Of a stretch of DNA of 64,000 nt, positions 27,401 to 37,664 are shown in pieces. The DNA lies in contig JAEERP010000004.1 of assembly GCA_016285885.1 (NCBI GenBank), forward strand, positions 62,001-126,000, given 5' to 3'. A model generated the notes under the pieces. That model saw nothing but the letters and a program-made list of their open reading frames with translations, made no database searches and was not told the DNA's origin. A program made the translations under genes and the position numbers. Numbering within the stretch: position 1 is the first letter of the stretch; every line of letters starts with the position of its first letter. This stretch comes from Paludibacteraceae bacterium. GTDB lineage: Bacteria; Bacteroidota; Bacteroidia; Bacteroidales; Paludibacteraceae.

Positions 27401-30400
27401 ACCACAATGTTCGTTTCGTTAGGGATGTGTACACCGACCTTGTCGGATTGAGTGTAATCCCTATCCACATACAATGGCATGATATTGTATTGTGGTGTGG
27501 TTGTGAAATTATAGTAGTTCAACTCTGTATAGTTATTTCCCCAGATGATGTTTCCGATGAAGGATTTGTCGTAAGGGTATCTGAACAATATATCCTTCAC
27601 GTCGTTTCCAACAATCGTATTATTGTTGTATGTGGTTGACGTGTAATAGCAGCTGAGCAAATCCTTATCTGACTTGTTGGCCGCGATGGTATTGTTCTCG
27701 ATCTCCACACCATCCCAACATACGTTTGCCTCGACTACGTTACTTGTCACTTGGTTCGAGTACAATGCGTTGCTGATGATATGTACTGTGGATGAGGCAA
27801 ATGACATAATGTTCTTGGCTGTGTTGTTGTTGACATCGCACTCGCTCATGGTGAAGTCAGAGGATACTGAAGTTATCATGGCGGCGGAGACATTGTTGTC
27901 TTTTATAATGTTCTTGTTCAAAAGCACTGTCACATCTTTTCCGTTTCCGATAATGTTGATCCATGTGATATCCTCATCGGTCGTGTTTCCGATGAACTCA
28001 GAGTTCGTCATTGTCACATTGAGGCCATTAGCAGTGTTCTCATGTTTGAACAGGCGGCCCTTGTTGGATTCCACATGACATTGATCCACAAGTACCACGT
28101 CGTCTGTTGGCGCATAGATGTGAATTGCCGTTTCAGCCTCGTTCTCGTTGATGATGTCGTTCGTGAGTTTCACGTCTTTTATGATCTCAAATAGAACGCC
28201 TGTTCCGCACTTGTTGCCGATTACCCTTGATGAATCCATCGTCAGTGAGTATGGATAGATCATTGAGGATGTCACCGTGTTGTTTTGGAACAACGATGTG
28301 TCGACTGTCATCTCTGAGTTATTGGCGTAAATGAGGTTGTAGTTACAGTTGTTATCCGTGAATTTAGTGTTACGAACATGTATCTTCGAAGATTTCTCGG
28401 AAGAGATTTGTTCGTTGATGACATATGGAATGCAACTGTTCTTGTCGAATGTCGAGTTGGATACGACAACGTTACCTGAAGTTTGCATGTATGCCGTGTT
28501 GTTGGTAGCGGTGACAGACTCCATCGTGACGGACTTGTTCACGTCGCTGCTGTTGTCATACACTTGCAAGAGGTAATTGTTGTAGTTGTTCTCCATCTTG
28601 ACGTCTCTCATCTCCACATTGGTTACATTCGGCACGAGTAGACAGCCTCCGTTCTGGATGAACTCAGACTCGGCTGCCTTGAGAGATCCCAAATAGTTGG
28701 ATTGAACAGCGCCATATCGGCAGTTCTCAAACTTACAATTGTCTATGTTTAAGTGGAGCGCACTCTCCTCCGATTCTGTGTAGGCATTGTAACCATGTCC
28801 GGCATTGATGATCGAGATGCCGTAGAATGTCACGTTGAGGTTCCTCTCCGCGGAAGAGGAGAACATGTCGTATGTGTCATCTTCCGTGTTTTCCACCTCA
28901 ATCACAGGACAACCCGTTTCGTCTGTTGTCTTTGTGATGACGTTATCGCCATTCTTGTCTCCGTCGAATACGGTTTTGTATTTTTTCGGATCGCTGAGGT
29001 CACCCGTCTTCGCATCTGCCGGGTAACCACCGCGGATGGTCACGTTGCTGTTGATTGTGAACATGCAATAGTCTTCGTCACATTCTGGCTTGTAGCTTCC
29101 CTCTGCCACGTAGAACGTGGATCCATCAGGAGCCAAAGGCAGATAAGTGGTGAAGTCCTCTCCGTTCATTGCATTCTCCCAGTTAGATCCGTCTCCCGTA
29201 CCGTGACGCTCTGTCTTAACGTAGTAATATTTAGCGTCTGGGTTGAGTTGGACGTTGAGCGTATGCATGATGACGCTGTCGCAACCATTTATGTCTTTCA
29301 AGTTCTCGAAGATGCTGTCGTGGCGACCTACCTCGGTATATGTCACGCCAAGGAATTGTTCGCCCACGAAGATGACATCAGGGTCAGCAAGGACAGTAGT
29401 GTCCGGAACACATACGACACATGACTTCACCAAAATTGGAACAATGTCAGATGCGGAATTACACTTATTAAACTCACCAGGAACACCTGCGGAAGAAATC
29501 ACGCAACGATAATAAGCGTTATCCTCAGGTTTCAAATCACTAAACGAAAGCGTCTGACCCTCAGCCACCTTAGTCCAGCCATCCAAGCCATACGAAGGTT
29601 TTTCGTTCTTGAACCATGTGAAATTCAACGGCTCAATGTAACCACCAGCATTCGTATAAGAGGCTGTCAACACGTAGTCATCTCCAGCGCACAAGGAGTC
29701 GATCGGAGAATTTACGCTTACAGCAGGTTTACACAAACGAACCTCAATGTCATCAAGCACGAAGTCATTTCCACTTGTCGTATTGCTGTTGTTTATAATT
29801 TTGTAGACAACCGAAGTTTGCCCCTCCTTAACGGTGTACGGCACGCTGAAGCGTTCCCATTCACCCTTATTGTTGACGAGTAAGACATCTTGTGTAGCCA
29901 ACACTTCCCCATCCAAGCTTTCAAGAACCATCTTTAACTTGGCATCATCACCAAAGCCCGTACTGGTCGAACTCATACCCCACATAGACAATGTCAAGTG
30001 AGTGTTAGGGCAAAGATCATCGATCTGAGTATTATAGAACACACCATTATCGCCAGAGCCGTCTACCTGCATCAGATAACCTCTATCTCCATTATCCGGG
30101 AAGGTATGGTCGTACAAAGGATAGAACCACTGGTTATGATTCCAACCCACCTTACGGATAGCATAGTTGCCCGCGCCCTTAGGATTTTCATTGTAATTAT
30201 ACGTACATTGTGGTATACCAGCGCTCTTAGCGATTGGGTCGGAAAGATAGTTTCCGCCGAAATCCTCACGGAAAAGCACAGTACCAATCTCACAACCCTC
30301 GAAAGGATTCTCAACTACCACTGTGTGCAACACCACACTGTCGCAACCCATCACATTCTGCAAAATCTCGAAGATGCTATCATAACGACCCGCCTCGTTG

Positions 30401-33400
30401 TAGACAACACCAAGGAATCGTTCGCCCACCGTAATGATATCAGGATCGGAGAGAACTGTTGTGTCGGCGCTACAAGCGATTTCGTACGCACCCATGCAGG
30501 TCTTCGCGAGACGAGTAACGCCACGTTGGTCATCCGTCACGATTGTTTCCGTGAGCGGGAAGCGGATGCTGGTGCCGTCAGGGAGTTTGTCCTCCATAAG
30601 GGCTATGGTCGGCGTGAAGCCACCGTTGTTCTTGACGGCAGGAGTGAATGCGTCAGTGCCGTCATATGTCCCCTCCAATGGGATATCTTTCAGATCGGAT
30701 ACCATAATGTCGGCGTCCGTTCCGTTGATATTCTCGAGAAGGTTGTTCTTGATGACGTGCACTGGATCAGATGCGTCGTCGACCAAATTAATATACTTGC
30801 AACCTTTGAATATGTTGCCGACGATTTCCATTTTGTTTGCTCTGGAAGAGCTGAATAAGAGGTTGCTTGAACCATCTGCGGTTAATCCGACAAATGTGTT
30901 GTTGTATAACCTGATATGCTCAGCCCTCTCCATTATAGTTGCGGAACTACCGATGTTGTTGAACGTGGAGTTCTTAATATCCGCAAGTTTCGATACTCTT
31001 CCGAATACTCCGCCTGTGGTTCCAATCATATCCTCGAACAATGATTTCTCCACATGAATCGTGTCATACAAGAAAATAGATGACGGTGTGGATATCGAAG
31101 GACGGTTGTGGAAAATACATTCTGACGCATAGAGCGTAGATTGGCTTGAACCGCTGTTCTGTATCGTTCCAAATGTACTGAAGTCGCACTTCTCAAGCTT
31201 GAGTTTGTCACATCTAATTGTTGCGCCAGTTCGTTCTTTGTTCTCGGCAAATGTTGTCTCGTATGAGGCTCCGGAGAAGTTGCAACCAAAGAAGTACACT
31301 TCAGAGGATGGGCTTGCGTTGAATAGATACAACACTTGCACGTCGTCTTCATTTGGATCCAGTAAAATAGCAGAGTTGTAATAACCTTCTTTGTAGACGT
31401 CATCCCCGCTTGGGTCTCCCGTAAATATGGTATGATATGTCTTAGGGTCTGATGCCGCTCCTGTCTCAGCCGTTGCTGGATATCCACCTATGATGGACAA
31501 GGAACTATTAATGACGTATTCCTTTATGTCTCCAAGAATGTGTGAAGGATTTTCTTCCATGTTGTAGATTGGCGTGTATCTTCCTTCCGCCACATAGAAT
31601 GTAGCCCCGTTAGGAACCAAAGGCAAGTAAGTGGCGAAGTCTTCACCGTTCATTGCGTTCTCCCAGCTGGATCCGTCGCCTGTGCCGTGACGTTCGGTCT
31701 TGACGTAGTAGTTCAATACCTTTTGGTCTGGTTTCACGACGAGTTTATGCATTATAACCTTATCGCAACCGTCCTCGCCTGTGAGCGTCTCGAAGATGCT
31801 GTCATAGACACCCACGGTAGTGTATGCCTTGTTGAGGAAGCTTCCTCCGACCAGTATGGTGTCGTTCTTAGGAGTCGTGTCATTCTCGCAAACGATTTCG
31901 TATGCACCCATGCAGGTCTTTGCAAGACGATCCACTCCTCGTTGATCGTTGGTGACATTCGTCTCCGTGAGAGGGAAGCGGATGCTGGTACCGTCAGGGA
32001 GTATGTCCTTCATTAGGGCTACGGTTGGGGTCGGACCACCATTGTTTTTCACCTCTGGAGAGAATAGACCTGTGGTCGAATTGTATGTACCAGAGAAGAG
32101 AGTTGTGAGGATTTCCTCATTGCGGTTAGGAATCTCCGCGAATTCGTCACAAGTAACCTCTTCGCTGAATACGGAGAAGATATTGTTGCTTGAGATGTCG
32201 CTTATGGATTCACAGTGTCCCAAATCATCTATGAATTCAATGCTTGGTGCGATGTTATATTTAAACTCGCTATCCTTTATGTTGCATCTGTTCAAATAAA
32301 TGGCCTCCGGAGAATTACCCAAGATGATATTTCCTGTCATCTTTAATCCTAAGCCGAGCAGATAGGTTAATCTAAGTTCCGCATTATTTCCTACAATGGT
32401 GTTGTTGTTCAATTGGAGATTTCCTCCTGACGCTTCTAGTATGTAGCGGGTAACCTTATTAGATGCTATGGTGTTGTTCTCGAGCAGATGTGTGCCTCCT
32501 GCTGTGTGGAGAATGTCCGCCGCAGTGTTGTTGCAAATTGAGTTCTCCTTATACAGAGGAGTGCTTTCGCTGCTTCTAATGTTGAAGAGATATTCTCCCA
32601 CTTGGTTTTCTGCCATATTGCAGTTTGAGATAACAATATCTCCTTTCGCATCGGATTTTATGAGATCAGTGGCTTTGTTTCCAAGAAATTCGCTGTGTTG
32701 GATATATAAGCCGTTGTTGGTTGAGCTTTGACCTATGAGATCCCAATTAGATGCGTCGTTCTTTTCGAATAGACAACTATCGATAATGATTTTTTCGTCG
32801 CTGTTTATTATACCTCCATTCTTTCCGATATTTTGGATGAACTTGGATTTCTTTATTTCAAAGGTCTTGTTGTTGTTGAGGACTCTGAACAAGTCGGTTG
32901 CCATATTAGCCTCGAACAATGAGTTCTCCACTTTCGTCTCGTACCCATACACATTGAAGTTCGCCTTGTTGCCGATTGCCCTTACCCTGTTCATTGACAG
33001 ATGCTCCTTGCCCTCATTCTTCTCGTTGAATGAAGCGTATATAAAATTGCTCTTAGAGCTGCTTATGTTGGAGGCATTGCCCTCGAATAAGACAGAATCT
33101 AGAACGATATCCTGGATTGCAGGCAAATAGAGGATATTCCCCGTGTTTTTCGCGAAGGAGGAATTGTAAACGTATATGCTATCCTTCTCGCTGGTTAAAG
33201 AGATTGGGGTCACGTTGTGGTCGAAGGAACAATTCAACACCTCCAACTTCTTGTCGGGGTTTATCAATTGAATGGCAGTGTTCACATTCTTGAGAACCAC
33301 ACCGTCGAATCTAGCCTTTAGACGTCCTTGTGCGACGGAGAAGAAAAGTGTTGAAGTATTTTCTGTTGTATTCAACTTGTTGATTACAGGATAACCATCC

Positions 33401-36400
33401 GCATCCAATTGCTCGTCATATTCGTCGTCGCCGAGGAGGTCGCCGTCAAAGATTGTCTTGTACTTGTCCGGTTCGCTCGCTGCGCCTGTCTCCGCATTGG
33501 CAGGATAGCCACCACGGATGGTGACGTCGTTATTGATGGTGTACATAGGGGATTTGCTCTCCGTCAAGTCCATTCCATATACTGGGTTGTATGTACCCTC
33601 TGCCACATAGAATGTAGCTCCTTTAGGAGCCAAAGGCAAATACAAGGCGAAGTCTGTTCCGTTCATTGCGTTCTCCCAGCTGGATCCGTCGCCCGTACCG
33701 TGACGTTCGGTCTTGACGTAGTAGTTCAGTACCTTTTGGTCTGGCTTCACATAGAGTTTGTGCATCACCACGCTGTCGCAACCGCTGACGCCCTTCAGGG
33801 TCTCGAAGATGCTGTCGTTGACACCTACGGTGGTGTAGGTCTTGTCAAGGAATTTCTCACCCACAATGATGGTGTCGTTGGCGAGGGTGGTGTCTGGAGT
33901 ACAAACGATTTCATACGCACCCATGCAAGTAGGATCAAAACGCTTCATGTCTCGCTGGTCGGCGGTGACGATTGTCTTCGCAAGAGGGAAACGAATGCTG
34001 GTACCGTCCGACAACACATCTTCCTTCAAAGCAATCACAGGCAAGAACCCGCTCCTATCCAAATTCGGGGAGAACACATGAGTTGTCGAATTATAGGTGC
34101 CTTCAAAAATCGACTTCAACACAGCTTCCTCATATTCGCCATAAGCATACGAGCATGCTTTGCACTGAGTGGACTCGTTTGCTCCCAGACTGAACGGACG
34201 AACAAAGATATTCGTGCTGTTATCTGGAACCCACGTGGTATTATCCTCTCCTTCCGATTGATAATCAGTGCGGATAATTGGCATCAAATTATATTGAATG
34301 TTTTTCTTTTCCGAAAACACTAAAGGTAAATTGTCATAACCGATACCCGACGCATTGGAGGTTCCGTTACCTAAGATGATATTACCATACATGTCAGTAT
34401 ATTCATCTGTGTTGTGAGAAGAGAGGATTTCTCTTGACACCTTGTTGCCGACAATTGTATTGTTATATAATTTCCTATTATCTCCTTGGATAATACGAGG
34501 GACAATATTACCCGCAAAAGTGTTATTGTAAAATTCTGCCCTTCCGCTCCCATAATTTATCAAATAATTCCCTGATGCGACATCATTATTGATGAAAGAA
34601 GAGTTAGAATAAGATTCATTACCAGCTCCATCTATCAAAGATGACTGAGTTGTATTGGAATCAAAGACAGAATACCTGACACGAAAGTTTCTATCAGGAG
34701 AACTATTGTTGATAATCCAACTTGCGGAATTCTTTACAAATGAACATTTTTCAAAACTTGAAACACATGCTTGTAAATCCAAAAACATGTAAGTTGAATT
34801 ATTGTTATCAAAAGAACAATTTTTGACATCAACGGTATCATGTATAAAATGGAAGTAAAGGGCATTGTTTTCAGATACCTTACATTTGTTCATTTCAAGG
34901 CTAATACCCAGCACTTCAACCGTGAGTTTATCGTTGTGGACAAATGTATCCGATTCAAAGTGAATATGACCTGAGAAATCAAAATTCTCGGAGTTGCTTA
35001 TTTTGAAATTCTCGAAACAATCATCAAAAGTGGTATTGTAAATATTCACTTCTTTTGGCTTGCCAGTTTCTATAACAATACCCCTATAAACTTGGTGGAA
35101 CTTGCAATTATCAATGGTTAACGAATTATTCGGCACGTACATGTAAATGTAGCCAGATTTCTCTATAAGTGAATTTGTAAGTGTCACCCTCAAATCAAGA
35201 CCCACTCCATATATCGATGTGGCTCCACCTTTCAACACAACACCATCCATATTGAAATAATTTTGGGTGTCAGATTCATCCAAAGTGTATGTGAACGAAG
35301 TCGTATTTAAACTCTTCACAGACGGCTTCACAAGGAACAACCTACTACAATCATCTTCCAGATACATGAGATTGCTCCTATCGTCATTGATGCCATTGTC
35401 CTCGAGGAAATCACCGCTAAAGATAGTCTTATATTTGGAAGGATCGCTCACTGCACCAGTCTGCGCATTAGCCGGATAACCACCCTTGATCGAGACATCA
35501 CTGTTCACCACAAAGGAAGCCTCATTGTATTGGGCAAGACGGTTATACATGTCGTAGATAGGATAGTAAGTACCCTCTGCCACGTAGAAGGTGACATCGT
35601 CTCCAACACGTGGTAATGCATAGGCGAACGTCTGCGGGCTCATCGCCTTTTCCCAAGAAGAACCATCACCAGATCCGTCTATCTTTACATAGTATCTAGG
35701 ACGGGTGAGGTCAATGTCTGGGATTGACAATTGTTTTGCGGCAGACAAACGGGAAGTCTTTTTTTCGTCATAAGTAGCCGTGGCGCAGAAACTCACATTT
35801 CTCTTCCCCACATACTTGTTTGGAACCTTAGCAGAGAAGGTACCGTCCTCCAAAGTGGAGAAGGAGCTCACAAACTCCGTAGCGGTCTGCTCTGTCTGAT
35901 CCGTGAAAAACAATTCGATGGTAGCGACAGCCGCAGTATCAACGTATCCCTTAATTACAATATCATCACCGGACACCTCCGCAGAGGAGATGACGGGGGT
36001 CGGCAAATTGTACGACAATTGATATGCCAAATCCGTATTGAAGAACAAGTTGTTGGACAATAATGATTTATACAACGGCGTAACATCCCCAAGATACAAT
36101 CCCCGGTTAGAGTAAAAAACATTATCCTTGACCGTCAGATAATAGAGAAAATTATCACTGTTATATTTCGCGATTTCAACCGAATATTCCACGCGGTCTC
36201 CCATAGGATAATAATGTGTTCCGTCACCTCCAAAGTTGTTGTTCTCCAACTCGATTTCTTCACATGCACCCACATATAGATTGGAATTGTATGAGTACCC
36301 GAAAGAACTTCCCTTAATGGTCATCTTCTTTAGGGGGCTGGTACTTGTATTCACACTAATAGCATTAGCGTTGGTGAGAAATGAGCAGTCGGTAACGGTT

Positions 36401-37278
36401 AAACCACCTGACCCCGGAGCATCGTTCGTTTCATCGAACATGTATAGTGCATCATAGTTGTATGAGAACACACATTTCTCGAGTCTCAGTTGCAAATTTG
36501 TTGCGACCGTATAGATACCCGTATTCTGCGTATTATCCTTTATAGGCATTAGATCCTTATTCACACCAAAAATACAAGAAACGATAGGATTAGTAATAAA
36601 CGTTTGCAATGCCAATTGCAGACCCACACCGTTTGTTGCCAACACGTTGTCCGTGAAGTTCGTGATGTTTCCTCTAATTTCCAGTCGAACTCCGTAGTCA
36701 TTGCTGGCAGCGGCGTCCTGCTCTCTTGAGAGTCCGAAAACACAATTCTTAACGTTCGTCACCTGACTTTCGACCCAAAAGCCAGTCTTGTTTTTCCCAA
36801 AGACGCAGTTTACCACGTCGTTGATATATCCTTTCGTATAAATACCTATATTGTTGTTTACGAAGTCGCAGTCGTAGAAATTTATTTTTGTGCCGTTTGT
36901 CACATAAGCCGCATTGTCGAAATTACTGAGTGTCAAACCCTTAAGTGTGGTTGCGCTTGATATCTGAAATCCGTTAAAAGATTTATCACCACCATCCAAA
37001 ACAACAGGATTTTTACTTGTTGAAGCGTCAACAATCAGCACTTTACTCGTCAAGGAAGTGACAGCGCTTTCCAACTGAATTACCTTTTCCCCTTGCGTGG
37101 TGAACTCAAAAACGATTTTCGCCGTATCGGCTTCAGAAGCTTTCGCAGACTCAAGAGCCGTCGTGAGTGATCCTGCACCTGTTAGACTTGTCGTTGTCAC
37201 CTTGAACGTTTCAACCGTCGCATAGACAGCAAATTGCATTGCCATCAATGCCACTACCAAAGAAAAAATTCTTTTCAT
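24442..37278 (-). CDS. Giant secreted parallel beta-helix surface protein, 4278 aa
   Basis: A signal peptide (MKRIFSLVVALMAMQFAVYA) is followed by a first beta-helix (to about 525) and five further units. Each unit opens with a header like YYVKTERHGTGDGSSWENAM (about 530, 1190, 1860, 2683 and 3763), runs through Asn-rich right-handed beta-helix coils, and ends in a choice-of-anchor-Q-like motif with DQRG and MGAYE (about 1118, 1792, 2262, 3390 and 4168). Jelly-roll plus Ig-like modules (FREDFGGN, LDDIEVRLCKP, YYRCVISSAGVPGE) follow the units ending near 2262 and 3390. The last 90 residues (VRVIVTDLQGRLV onward) look like a divergent T9SS sorting domain. Such proteins act as adhesins or surface fibres, or bind polysaccharide; no catalytic site is apparent. 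It is the first gene of the leftward operon. Confidence 0.88.
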   Translation of the reverse strand: MKRIFSLVVALMAMQFAVYATVETFKVTTTSLTGAGSLTTALESAKASEADTAKIVFEFTTQGEKVIQLESAVTSLTSKVLIVDASTSKNPVVLDGGDKSFNGFQISSATTLKGLTLSNFDNAAYVTNGTKINFYDCDFVNNNIGIYTKGYINDVVNCVFGKNKTGFWVESQVTNVKNCVFGLSREQDAAASNDYGVRLEIRGNITNFTDNVLATNGVGLQLALQTFITNPIVSCIFGVNKDLMPIKDNTQNTGIYTVATNLQLRLEKCVFSYNYDALYMFDETNDAPGSGGLTVTDCSFLTNANAISVNTSTSPLKKMTIKGSSFGYSYNSNLYVGACEEIELENNNFGGDGTHYYPMGDRVEYSVEIAKYNSDNFLYYLTVKDNVFYSNRGLYLGDVTPLYKSLLSNNLFFNTDLAYQLSYNLPTPVISSAEVSGDDIVIKGYVDTAAVATIELFFTDQTEQTATEFVSSFSTLEDGTFSAKVPNKYVGKRNVSFCATATYDEKKTSRLSAAKQLSIPDIDLTRPRYYVKIDGSGDGSSWEKAMSPQTFAYALPRVGDDVTFYVAEGTYYPIYDMYNRLAQYNEASFVVNSDVSIKGGYPANAQTGAVSDPSKYKTIFSGDFLEDNGINDDRSNLMYLEDDCSRLFLVKPSVKSLNTTSFTYTLDESDTQNYFNMDGVVLKGGATSIYGVGLDLRVTLTNSLIEKSGYIYMYVPNNSLTIDNCKFHQVYRGIVIETGKPKEVNIYNTTFDDCFENFKISNSENFDFSGHIHFESDTFVHNDKLTVEVLGISLEMNKCKVSENNALYFHFIHDTVDVKNCSFDNNNSTYMFLDLQACVSSFEKCSFVKNSASWIINNSSPDRNFRVRYSVFDSNTTQSSLIDGAGNESYSNSSFINNDVASGNYLINYGSGRAEFYNNTFAGNIVPRIIQGDNRKLYNNTIVGNKVSREILSSHNTDEYTDMYGNIILGNGTSNASGIGYDNLPLVFSEKKNIQYNLMPIIRTDYQSEGEDNTTWVPDNSTNIFVRPFSLGANESTQCKACSYAYGEYEEAVLKSIFEGTYNSTTHVFSPNLDRSGFLPVIALKEDVLSDGTSIRFPLAKTIVTADQRDMKRFDPTCMGAYEIVCTPDTTLANDTIIVGEKFLDKTYTTVGVNDSIFETLKGVSGCDSVVMHKLYVKPDQKVLNYYVKTERHGTGDGSSWENAMNGTDFALYLPLAPKGATFYVAEGTYNPVYGMDLTESKSPMYTINNDVTIRGGYPANAETGAASEPDKYKTIFDGDLLGDDEYDEQLDADGYPVINKLNTTENTSTLFFSVAQGRLKARFDGVVLKNVNTAIQLINPDKKLEVLNCSFDHNVTPISLTSEKDSIYVYNSSFAKNTGNILYLPAIQDIVLDSVLFEGNASNISSSKSNFIYASFNEKNEGKEHLSMNRVRAIGNKANFNVYGYETKVENSLFEANMATDLFRVLNNNKTFEIKKSKFIQNIGKNGGIINSDEKIIIDSCLFEKNDASNWDLIGQSSTNNGLYIQHSEFLGNKATDLIKSDAKGDIVISNCNMAENQVGEYLFNIRSSESTPLYKENSICNNTAADILHTAGGTHLLENNTIASNKVTRYILEASGGNLQLNNNTIVGNNAELRLTYLLGLGLKMTGNIILGNSPEAIYLNRCNIKDSEFKYNIAPSIEFIDDLGHCESISDISSNNIFSVFSEEVTCDEFAEIPNRNEEILTTLFSGTYNSTTGLFSPEVKNNGGPTPTVALMKDILPDGTSIRFPLTETNVTNDQRGVDRLAKTCMGAYEIVCENDTTPKNDTILVGGSFLNKAYTTVGVYDSIFETLTGEDGCDKVIMHKLVVKPDQKVLNYYVKTERHGTGDGSSWENAMNGEDFATYLPLVPNGATFYVAEGRYTPIYNMEENPSHILGDIKEYVINSSLSIIGGYPATAETGAASDPKTYHTIFTGDPSGDDVYKEGYYNSAILLDPNEDDVQVLYLFNASPSSEVYFFGCNFSGASYETTFAENKERTGATIRCDKLKLEKCDFSTFGTIQNSGSSQSTLYASECIFHNRPSISTPSSIFLYDTIHVEKSLFEDMIGTTGGVFGRVSKLADIKNSTFNNIGSSATIMERAEHIRLYNNTFVGLTADGSSNLLFSSSRANKMEIVGNIFKGCKYINLVDDASDPVHVIKNNLLENINGTDADIMVSDLKDIPLEGTYDGTDAFTPAVKNNGGFTPTIALMEDKLPDGTSIRFPLTETIVTDDQRGVTRLAKTCMGAYEIACSADTTVLSDPDIITVGERFLGVVYNEAGRYDSIFEILQNVMGCDSVVLHTVVVENPFEGCEIGTVLFREDFGGNYLSDPIAKSAGIPQCTYNYNENPKGAGNYAIRKVGWNHNQWFYPLYDHTFPDNGDRGYLMQVDGSGDNGVFYNTQIDDLCPNTHLTLSMWGMSSTSTGFGDDAKLKMVLESLDGEVLATQDVLLVNNKGEWERFSVPYTVKEGQTSVVYKIINNSNTTSGNDFVLDDIEVRLCKPAVSVNSPIDSLCAGDDYVLTASYTNAGGYIEPLNFTWFKNEKPSYGLDGWTKVAEGQTLSFSDLKPEDNAYYRCVISSAGVPGEFNKCNSASDIVPILVKSCVVCVPDTTVLADPDVIFVGEQFLGVTYTEVGRHDSIFENLKDINGCDSVIMHTLNVQLNPDAKYYYVKTERHGTGDGSNWENAMNGEDFTTYLPLAPDGSTFYVAEGSYKPECDEDYCMFTINSNVTIRGGYPADAKTGDLSDPKKYKTVFDGDKNGDNVITKTTDETGCPVIEVENTEDDTYDMFSSSAERNLNVTFYGISIINAGHGYNAYTESEESALHLNIDNCKFENCRYGAVQSNYLGSLKAAESEFIQNGGCLLVPNVTNVEMRDVKMENNYNNYLLQVYDNSSDVNKSVTMESVTATNNTAYMQTSGNVVVSNSTFDKNSCIPYVINEQISSEKSSKIHVRNTKFTDNNCNYNLIYANNSEMTVDTSLFQNNTVTSSMIYPYSLTMDSSRVIGNKCGTGVLFEIIKDVKLTNDIINENEAETAIHIYAPTDDVVLVDQCHVESNKGRLFKHENTANGLNVTMTNSEFIGNTTDEDITWINIIGNGKDVTVLLNKNIIKDNNVSAAMITSVSSDFTMSECDVNNNTAKNIMSFASSTVHIISNALYSNQVTSNVVEANVCWDGVEIENNTIAANKSDKDLLSCYYTSTTYNNNTIVGNDVKDILFRYPYDKSFIGNIIWGNNYTELNYYNFTTTPQYNIMPLYVDRDYTQSDKVGVHIPNETNIVVDYFVDKYKTDEYEIIEEGLDAIKQYASINDIFFGTYDPSTSLFAPEIKNNGGFTPTIALKKDRLTDKTSIRFLLSETTVEQDQRGVARLVSTCMGAYEYIPSDPIECVYESILFKEDFGGNNPSDALYSENGLKEGLCSLPCAGDCPLALNDYMQTGCYALLKEAYRRQPGYRESHIYEGWYADFDDETYLGDIQRGYFMSIDMASKPTTFYQREINDLCENTNLSLSMSARPLYASDNTILYMSVEDMAGNPLTERTEVVIDKTVNEWKEYSVTFSVPQGASSVMFKIYSEGGHQGNDFALDDIIVRLCKAQVDVNRPTEPLCKHTNYTLTANYSGDPSYLEPVNYTWFRNDKETYDLDGWVKVGTGKNYELKDMTSAVNGYYRCVVSSAGVEGEMSKCNSISDIVPIFVSEYTLEKDTAHILQGETYAGVTYEKVGVFRTSNREVNEFGCDKVVNHVVFVHPGGAEYYVTMDGRSAHTGVDWDNAIDSVEFATYLPLAKAGVVFHVAEGRYRPYFNAYYEKVSKRCYYEINNNVTIIGGYAKDELDETVPSNPKKYRTVFTASSNQENNKMVESTSPRLYSMHIDNEAFVGSFRGLFIANAKAEEVKLDGIVLNYGYGFVGDHSATNLTLNRCSFEEMSDPVHYVKSLHVDTCLFRKVSIGGAPSTLFGGVATEIIIRNTTITDILGGYNDMLTCDYHGINPTLFVLENSTLVNNYAKENLIILPSSGKVRIVNNTIVNNEIGTSLSSLFNVRGNNVSTEITGNLIVGNENVSELSHVCTNTNGSIYKYNLLDLQQELPETNMKMLGRYTSILDGWNAGNRFIPALRDNGGYTQTVALKSDRLDDGISIIRLPLEKTTVTADQRQYKRISTTCMGAYEIPLTDCEDLLDLPKEHKLTYETQYISFTVPYRCDVRVIVTDLQGRLVRDADMTYRDREGKMTVNLADLRLFELDHDPREPFIMTVKTGSKIHVTYLYITRLDKNY
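31648..31731 (-). repeat. 84-nt internal repeat in the giant gene, copy 1
   Basis: By eye this segment differs from 33661-33744 at three positions in 84 nt. A more diverged copy lies near 29166-29232. It encodes the header of a beta-helix unit. Near-identical DNA inside an otherwise diverged gene gives a site where unequal recombination could add or remove a whole unit of about 2 kb. Confidence 0.8.
33661..33744 (-). repeat. 84-nt internal repeat in the giant gene, copy 2
   Basis: Partner of 31648-31731 (three differences by eye). The two copies are in direct orientation and in the same reading frame, 2013 bp apart, which is exactly 671 codons. Recombination between them would keep the frame. 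Confidence 0.8.
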
Positions 37279-37664
37279 ATAATGTATAATCTATTTTATA
37301 CTGTATATTGTTAGTTCTTAACACCAAATGTTTCTTGATTTAATCACGTAATTCCCTATAATTGAGTAGGTTTATGTGATTCGTTTTATCAAAAAAAACA
37401 TTTTTCACATGATCAGTGATGCTTGCGTCCTGAAGGGGAAACAGAATAACACTGAAAATAGGACAATCGTAAATTCTTATATATGTAATTCATCAATTCT
37501 CAATTCAATCACAAAGAAAAGTCTTGTCATTAAAATAAATCAACTCATCTCATCATTCTTCAACACATCTGACGTCTTATCATACATTAAATATTACAAC
37601 AACCTTTGCGTTTTGGCTTTGATCAACTTTACTTAATGGGGAAAGTTTTACACCAAAACGTCTG
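37279..37664 (-). promoter_or_regulatory. Long untranslated leader of the giant operon (inferred)
   Basis: About 385 nt separate the start codon of the giant gene from the best minus-strand -7 box upstream. The stretch is AT-rich and shows no protein family. A plus-strand frame at 37376-37636 (86 codons) has the composition of chance. If the promoter call is right, this is an unusually long leader that could carry post-transcriptional control. I did not find a convincing riboswitch fold by eye. Confidence 0.35.

Noticed and set aside
24442-37278. Repeats in the giant gene as a CRISPR array
   Set aside because: The spacing is kilobases and the repeats encode protein units in frame; no short regularly spaced repeats occur anywhere in the window.
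37376-37636. 86-codon plus-strand frame in the giant operon leader
   Set aside because: AT-rich, no recognisable motif, and it runs against the direction of the operon; likely chance.
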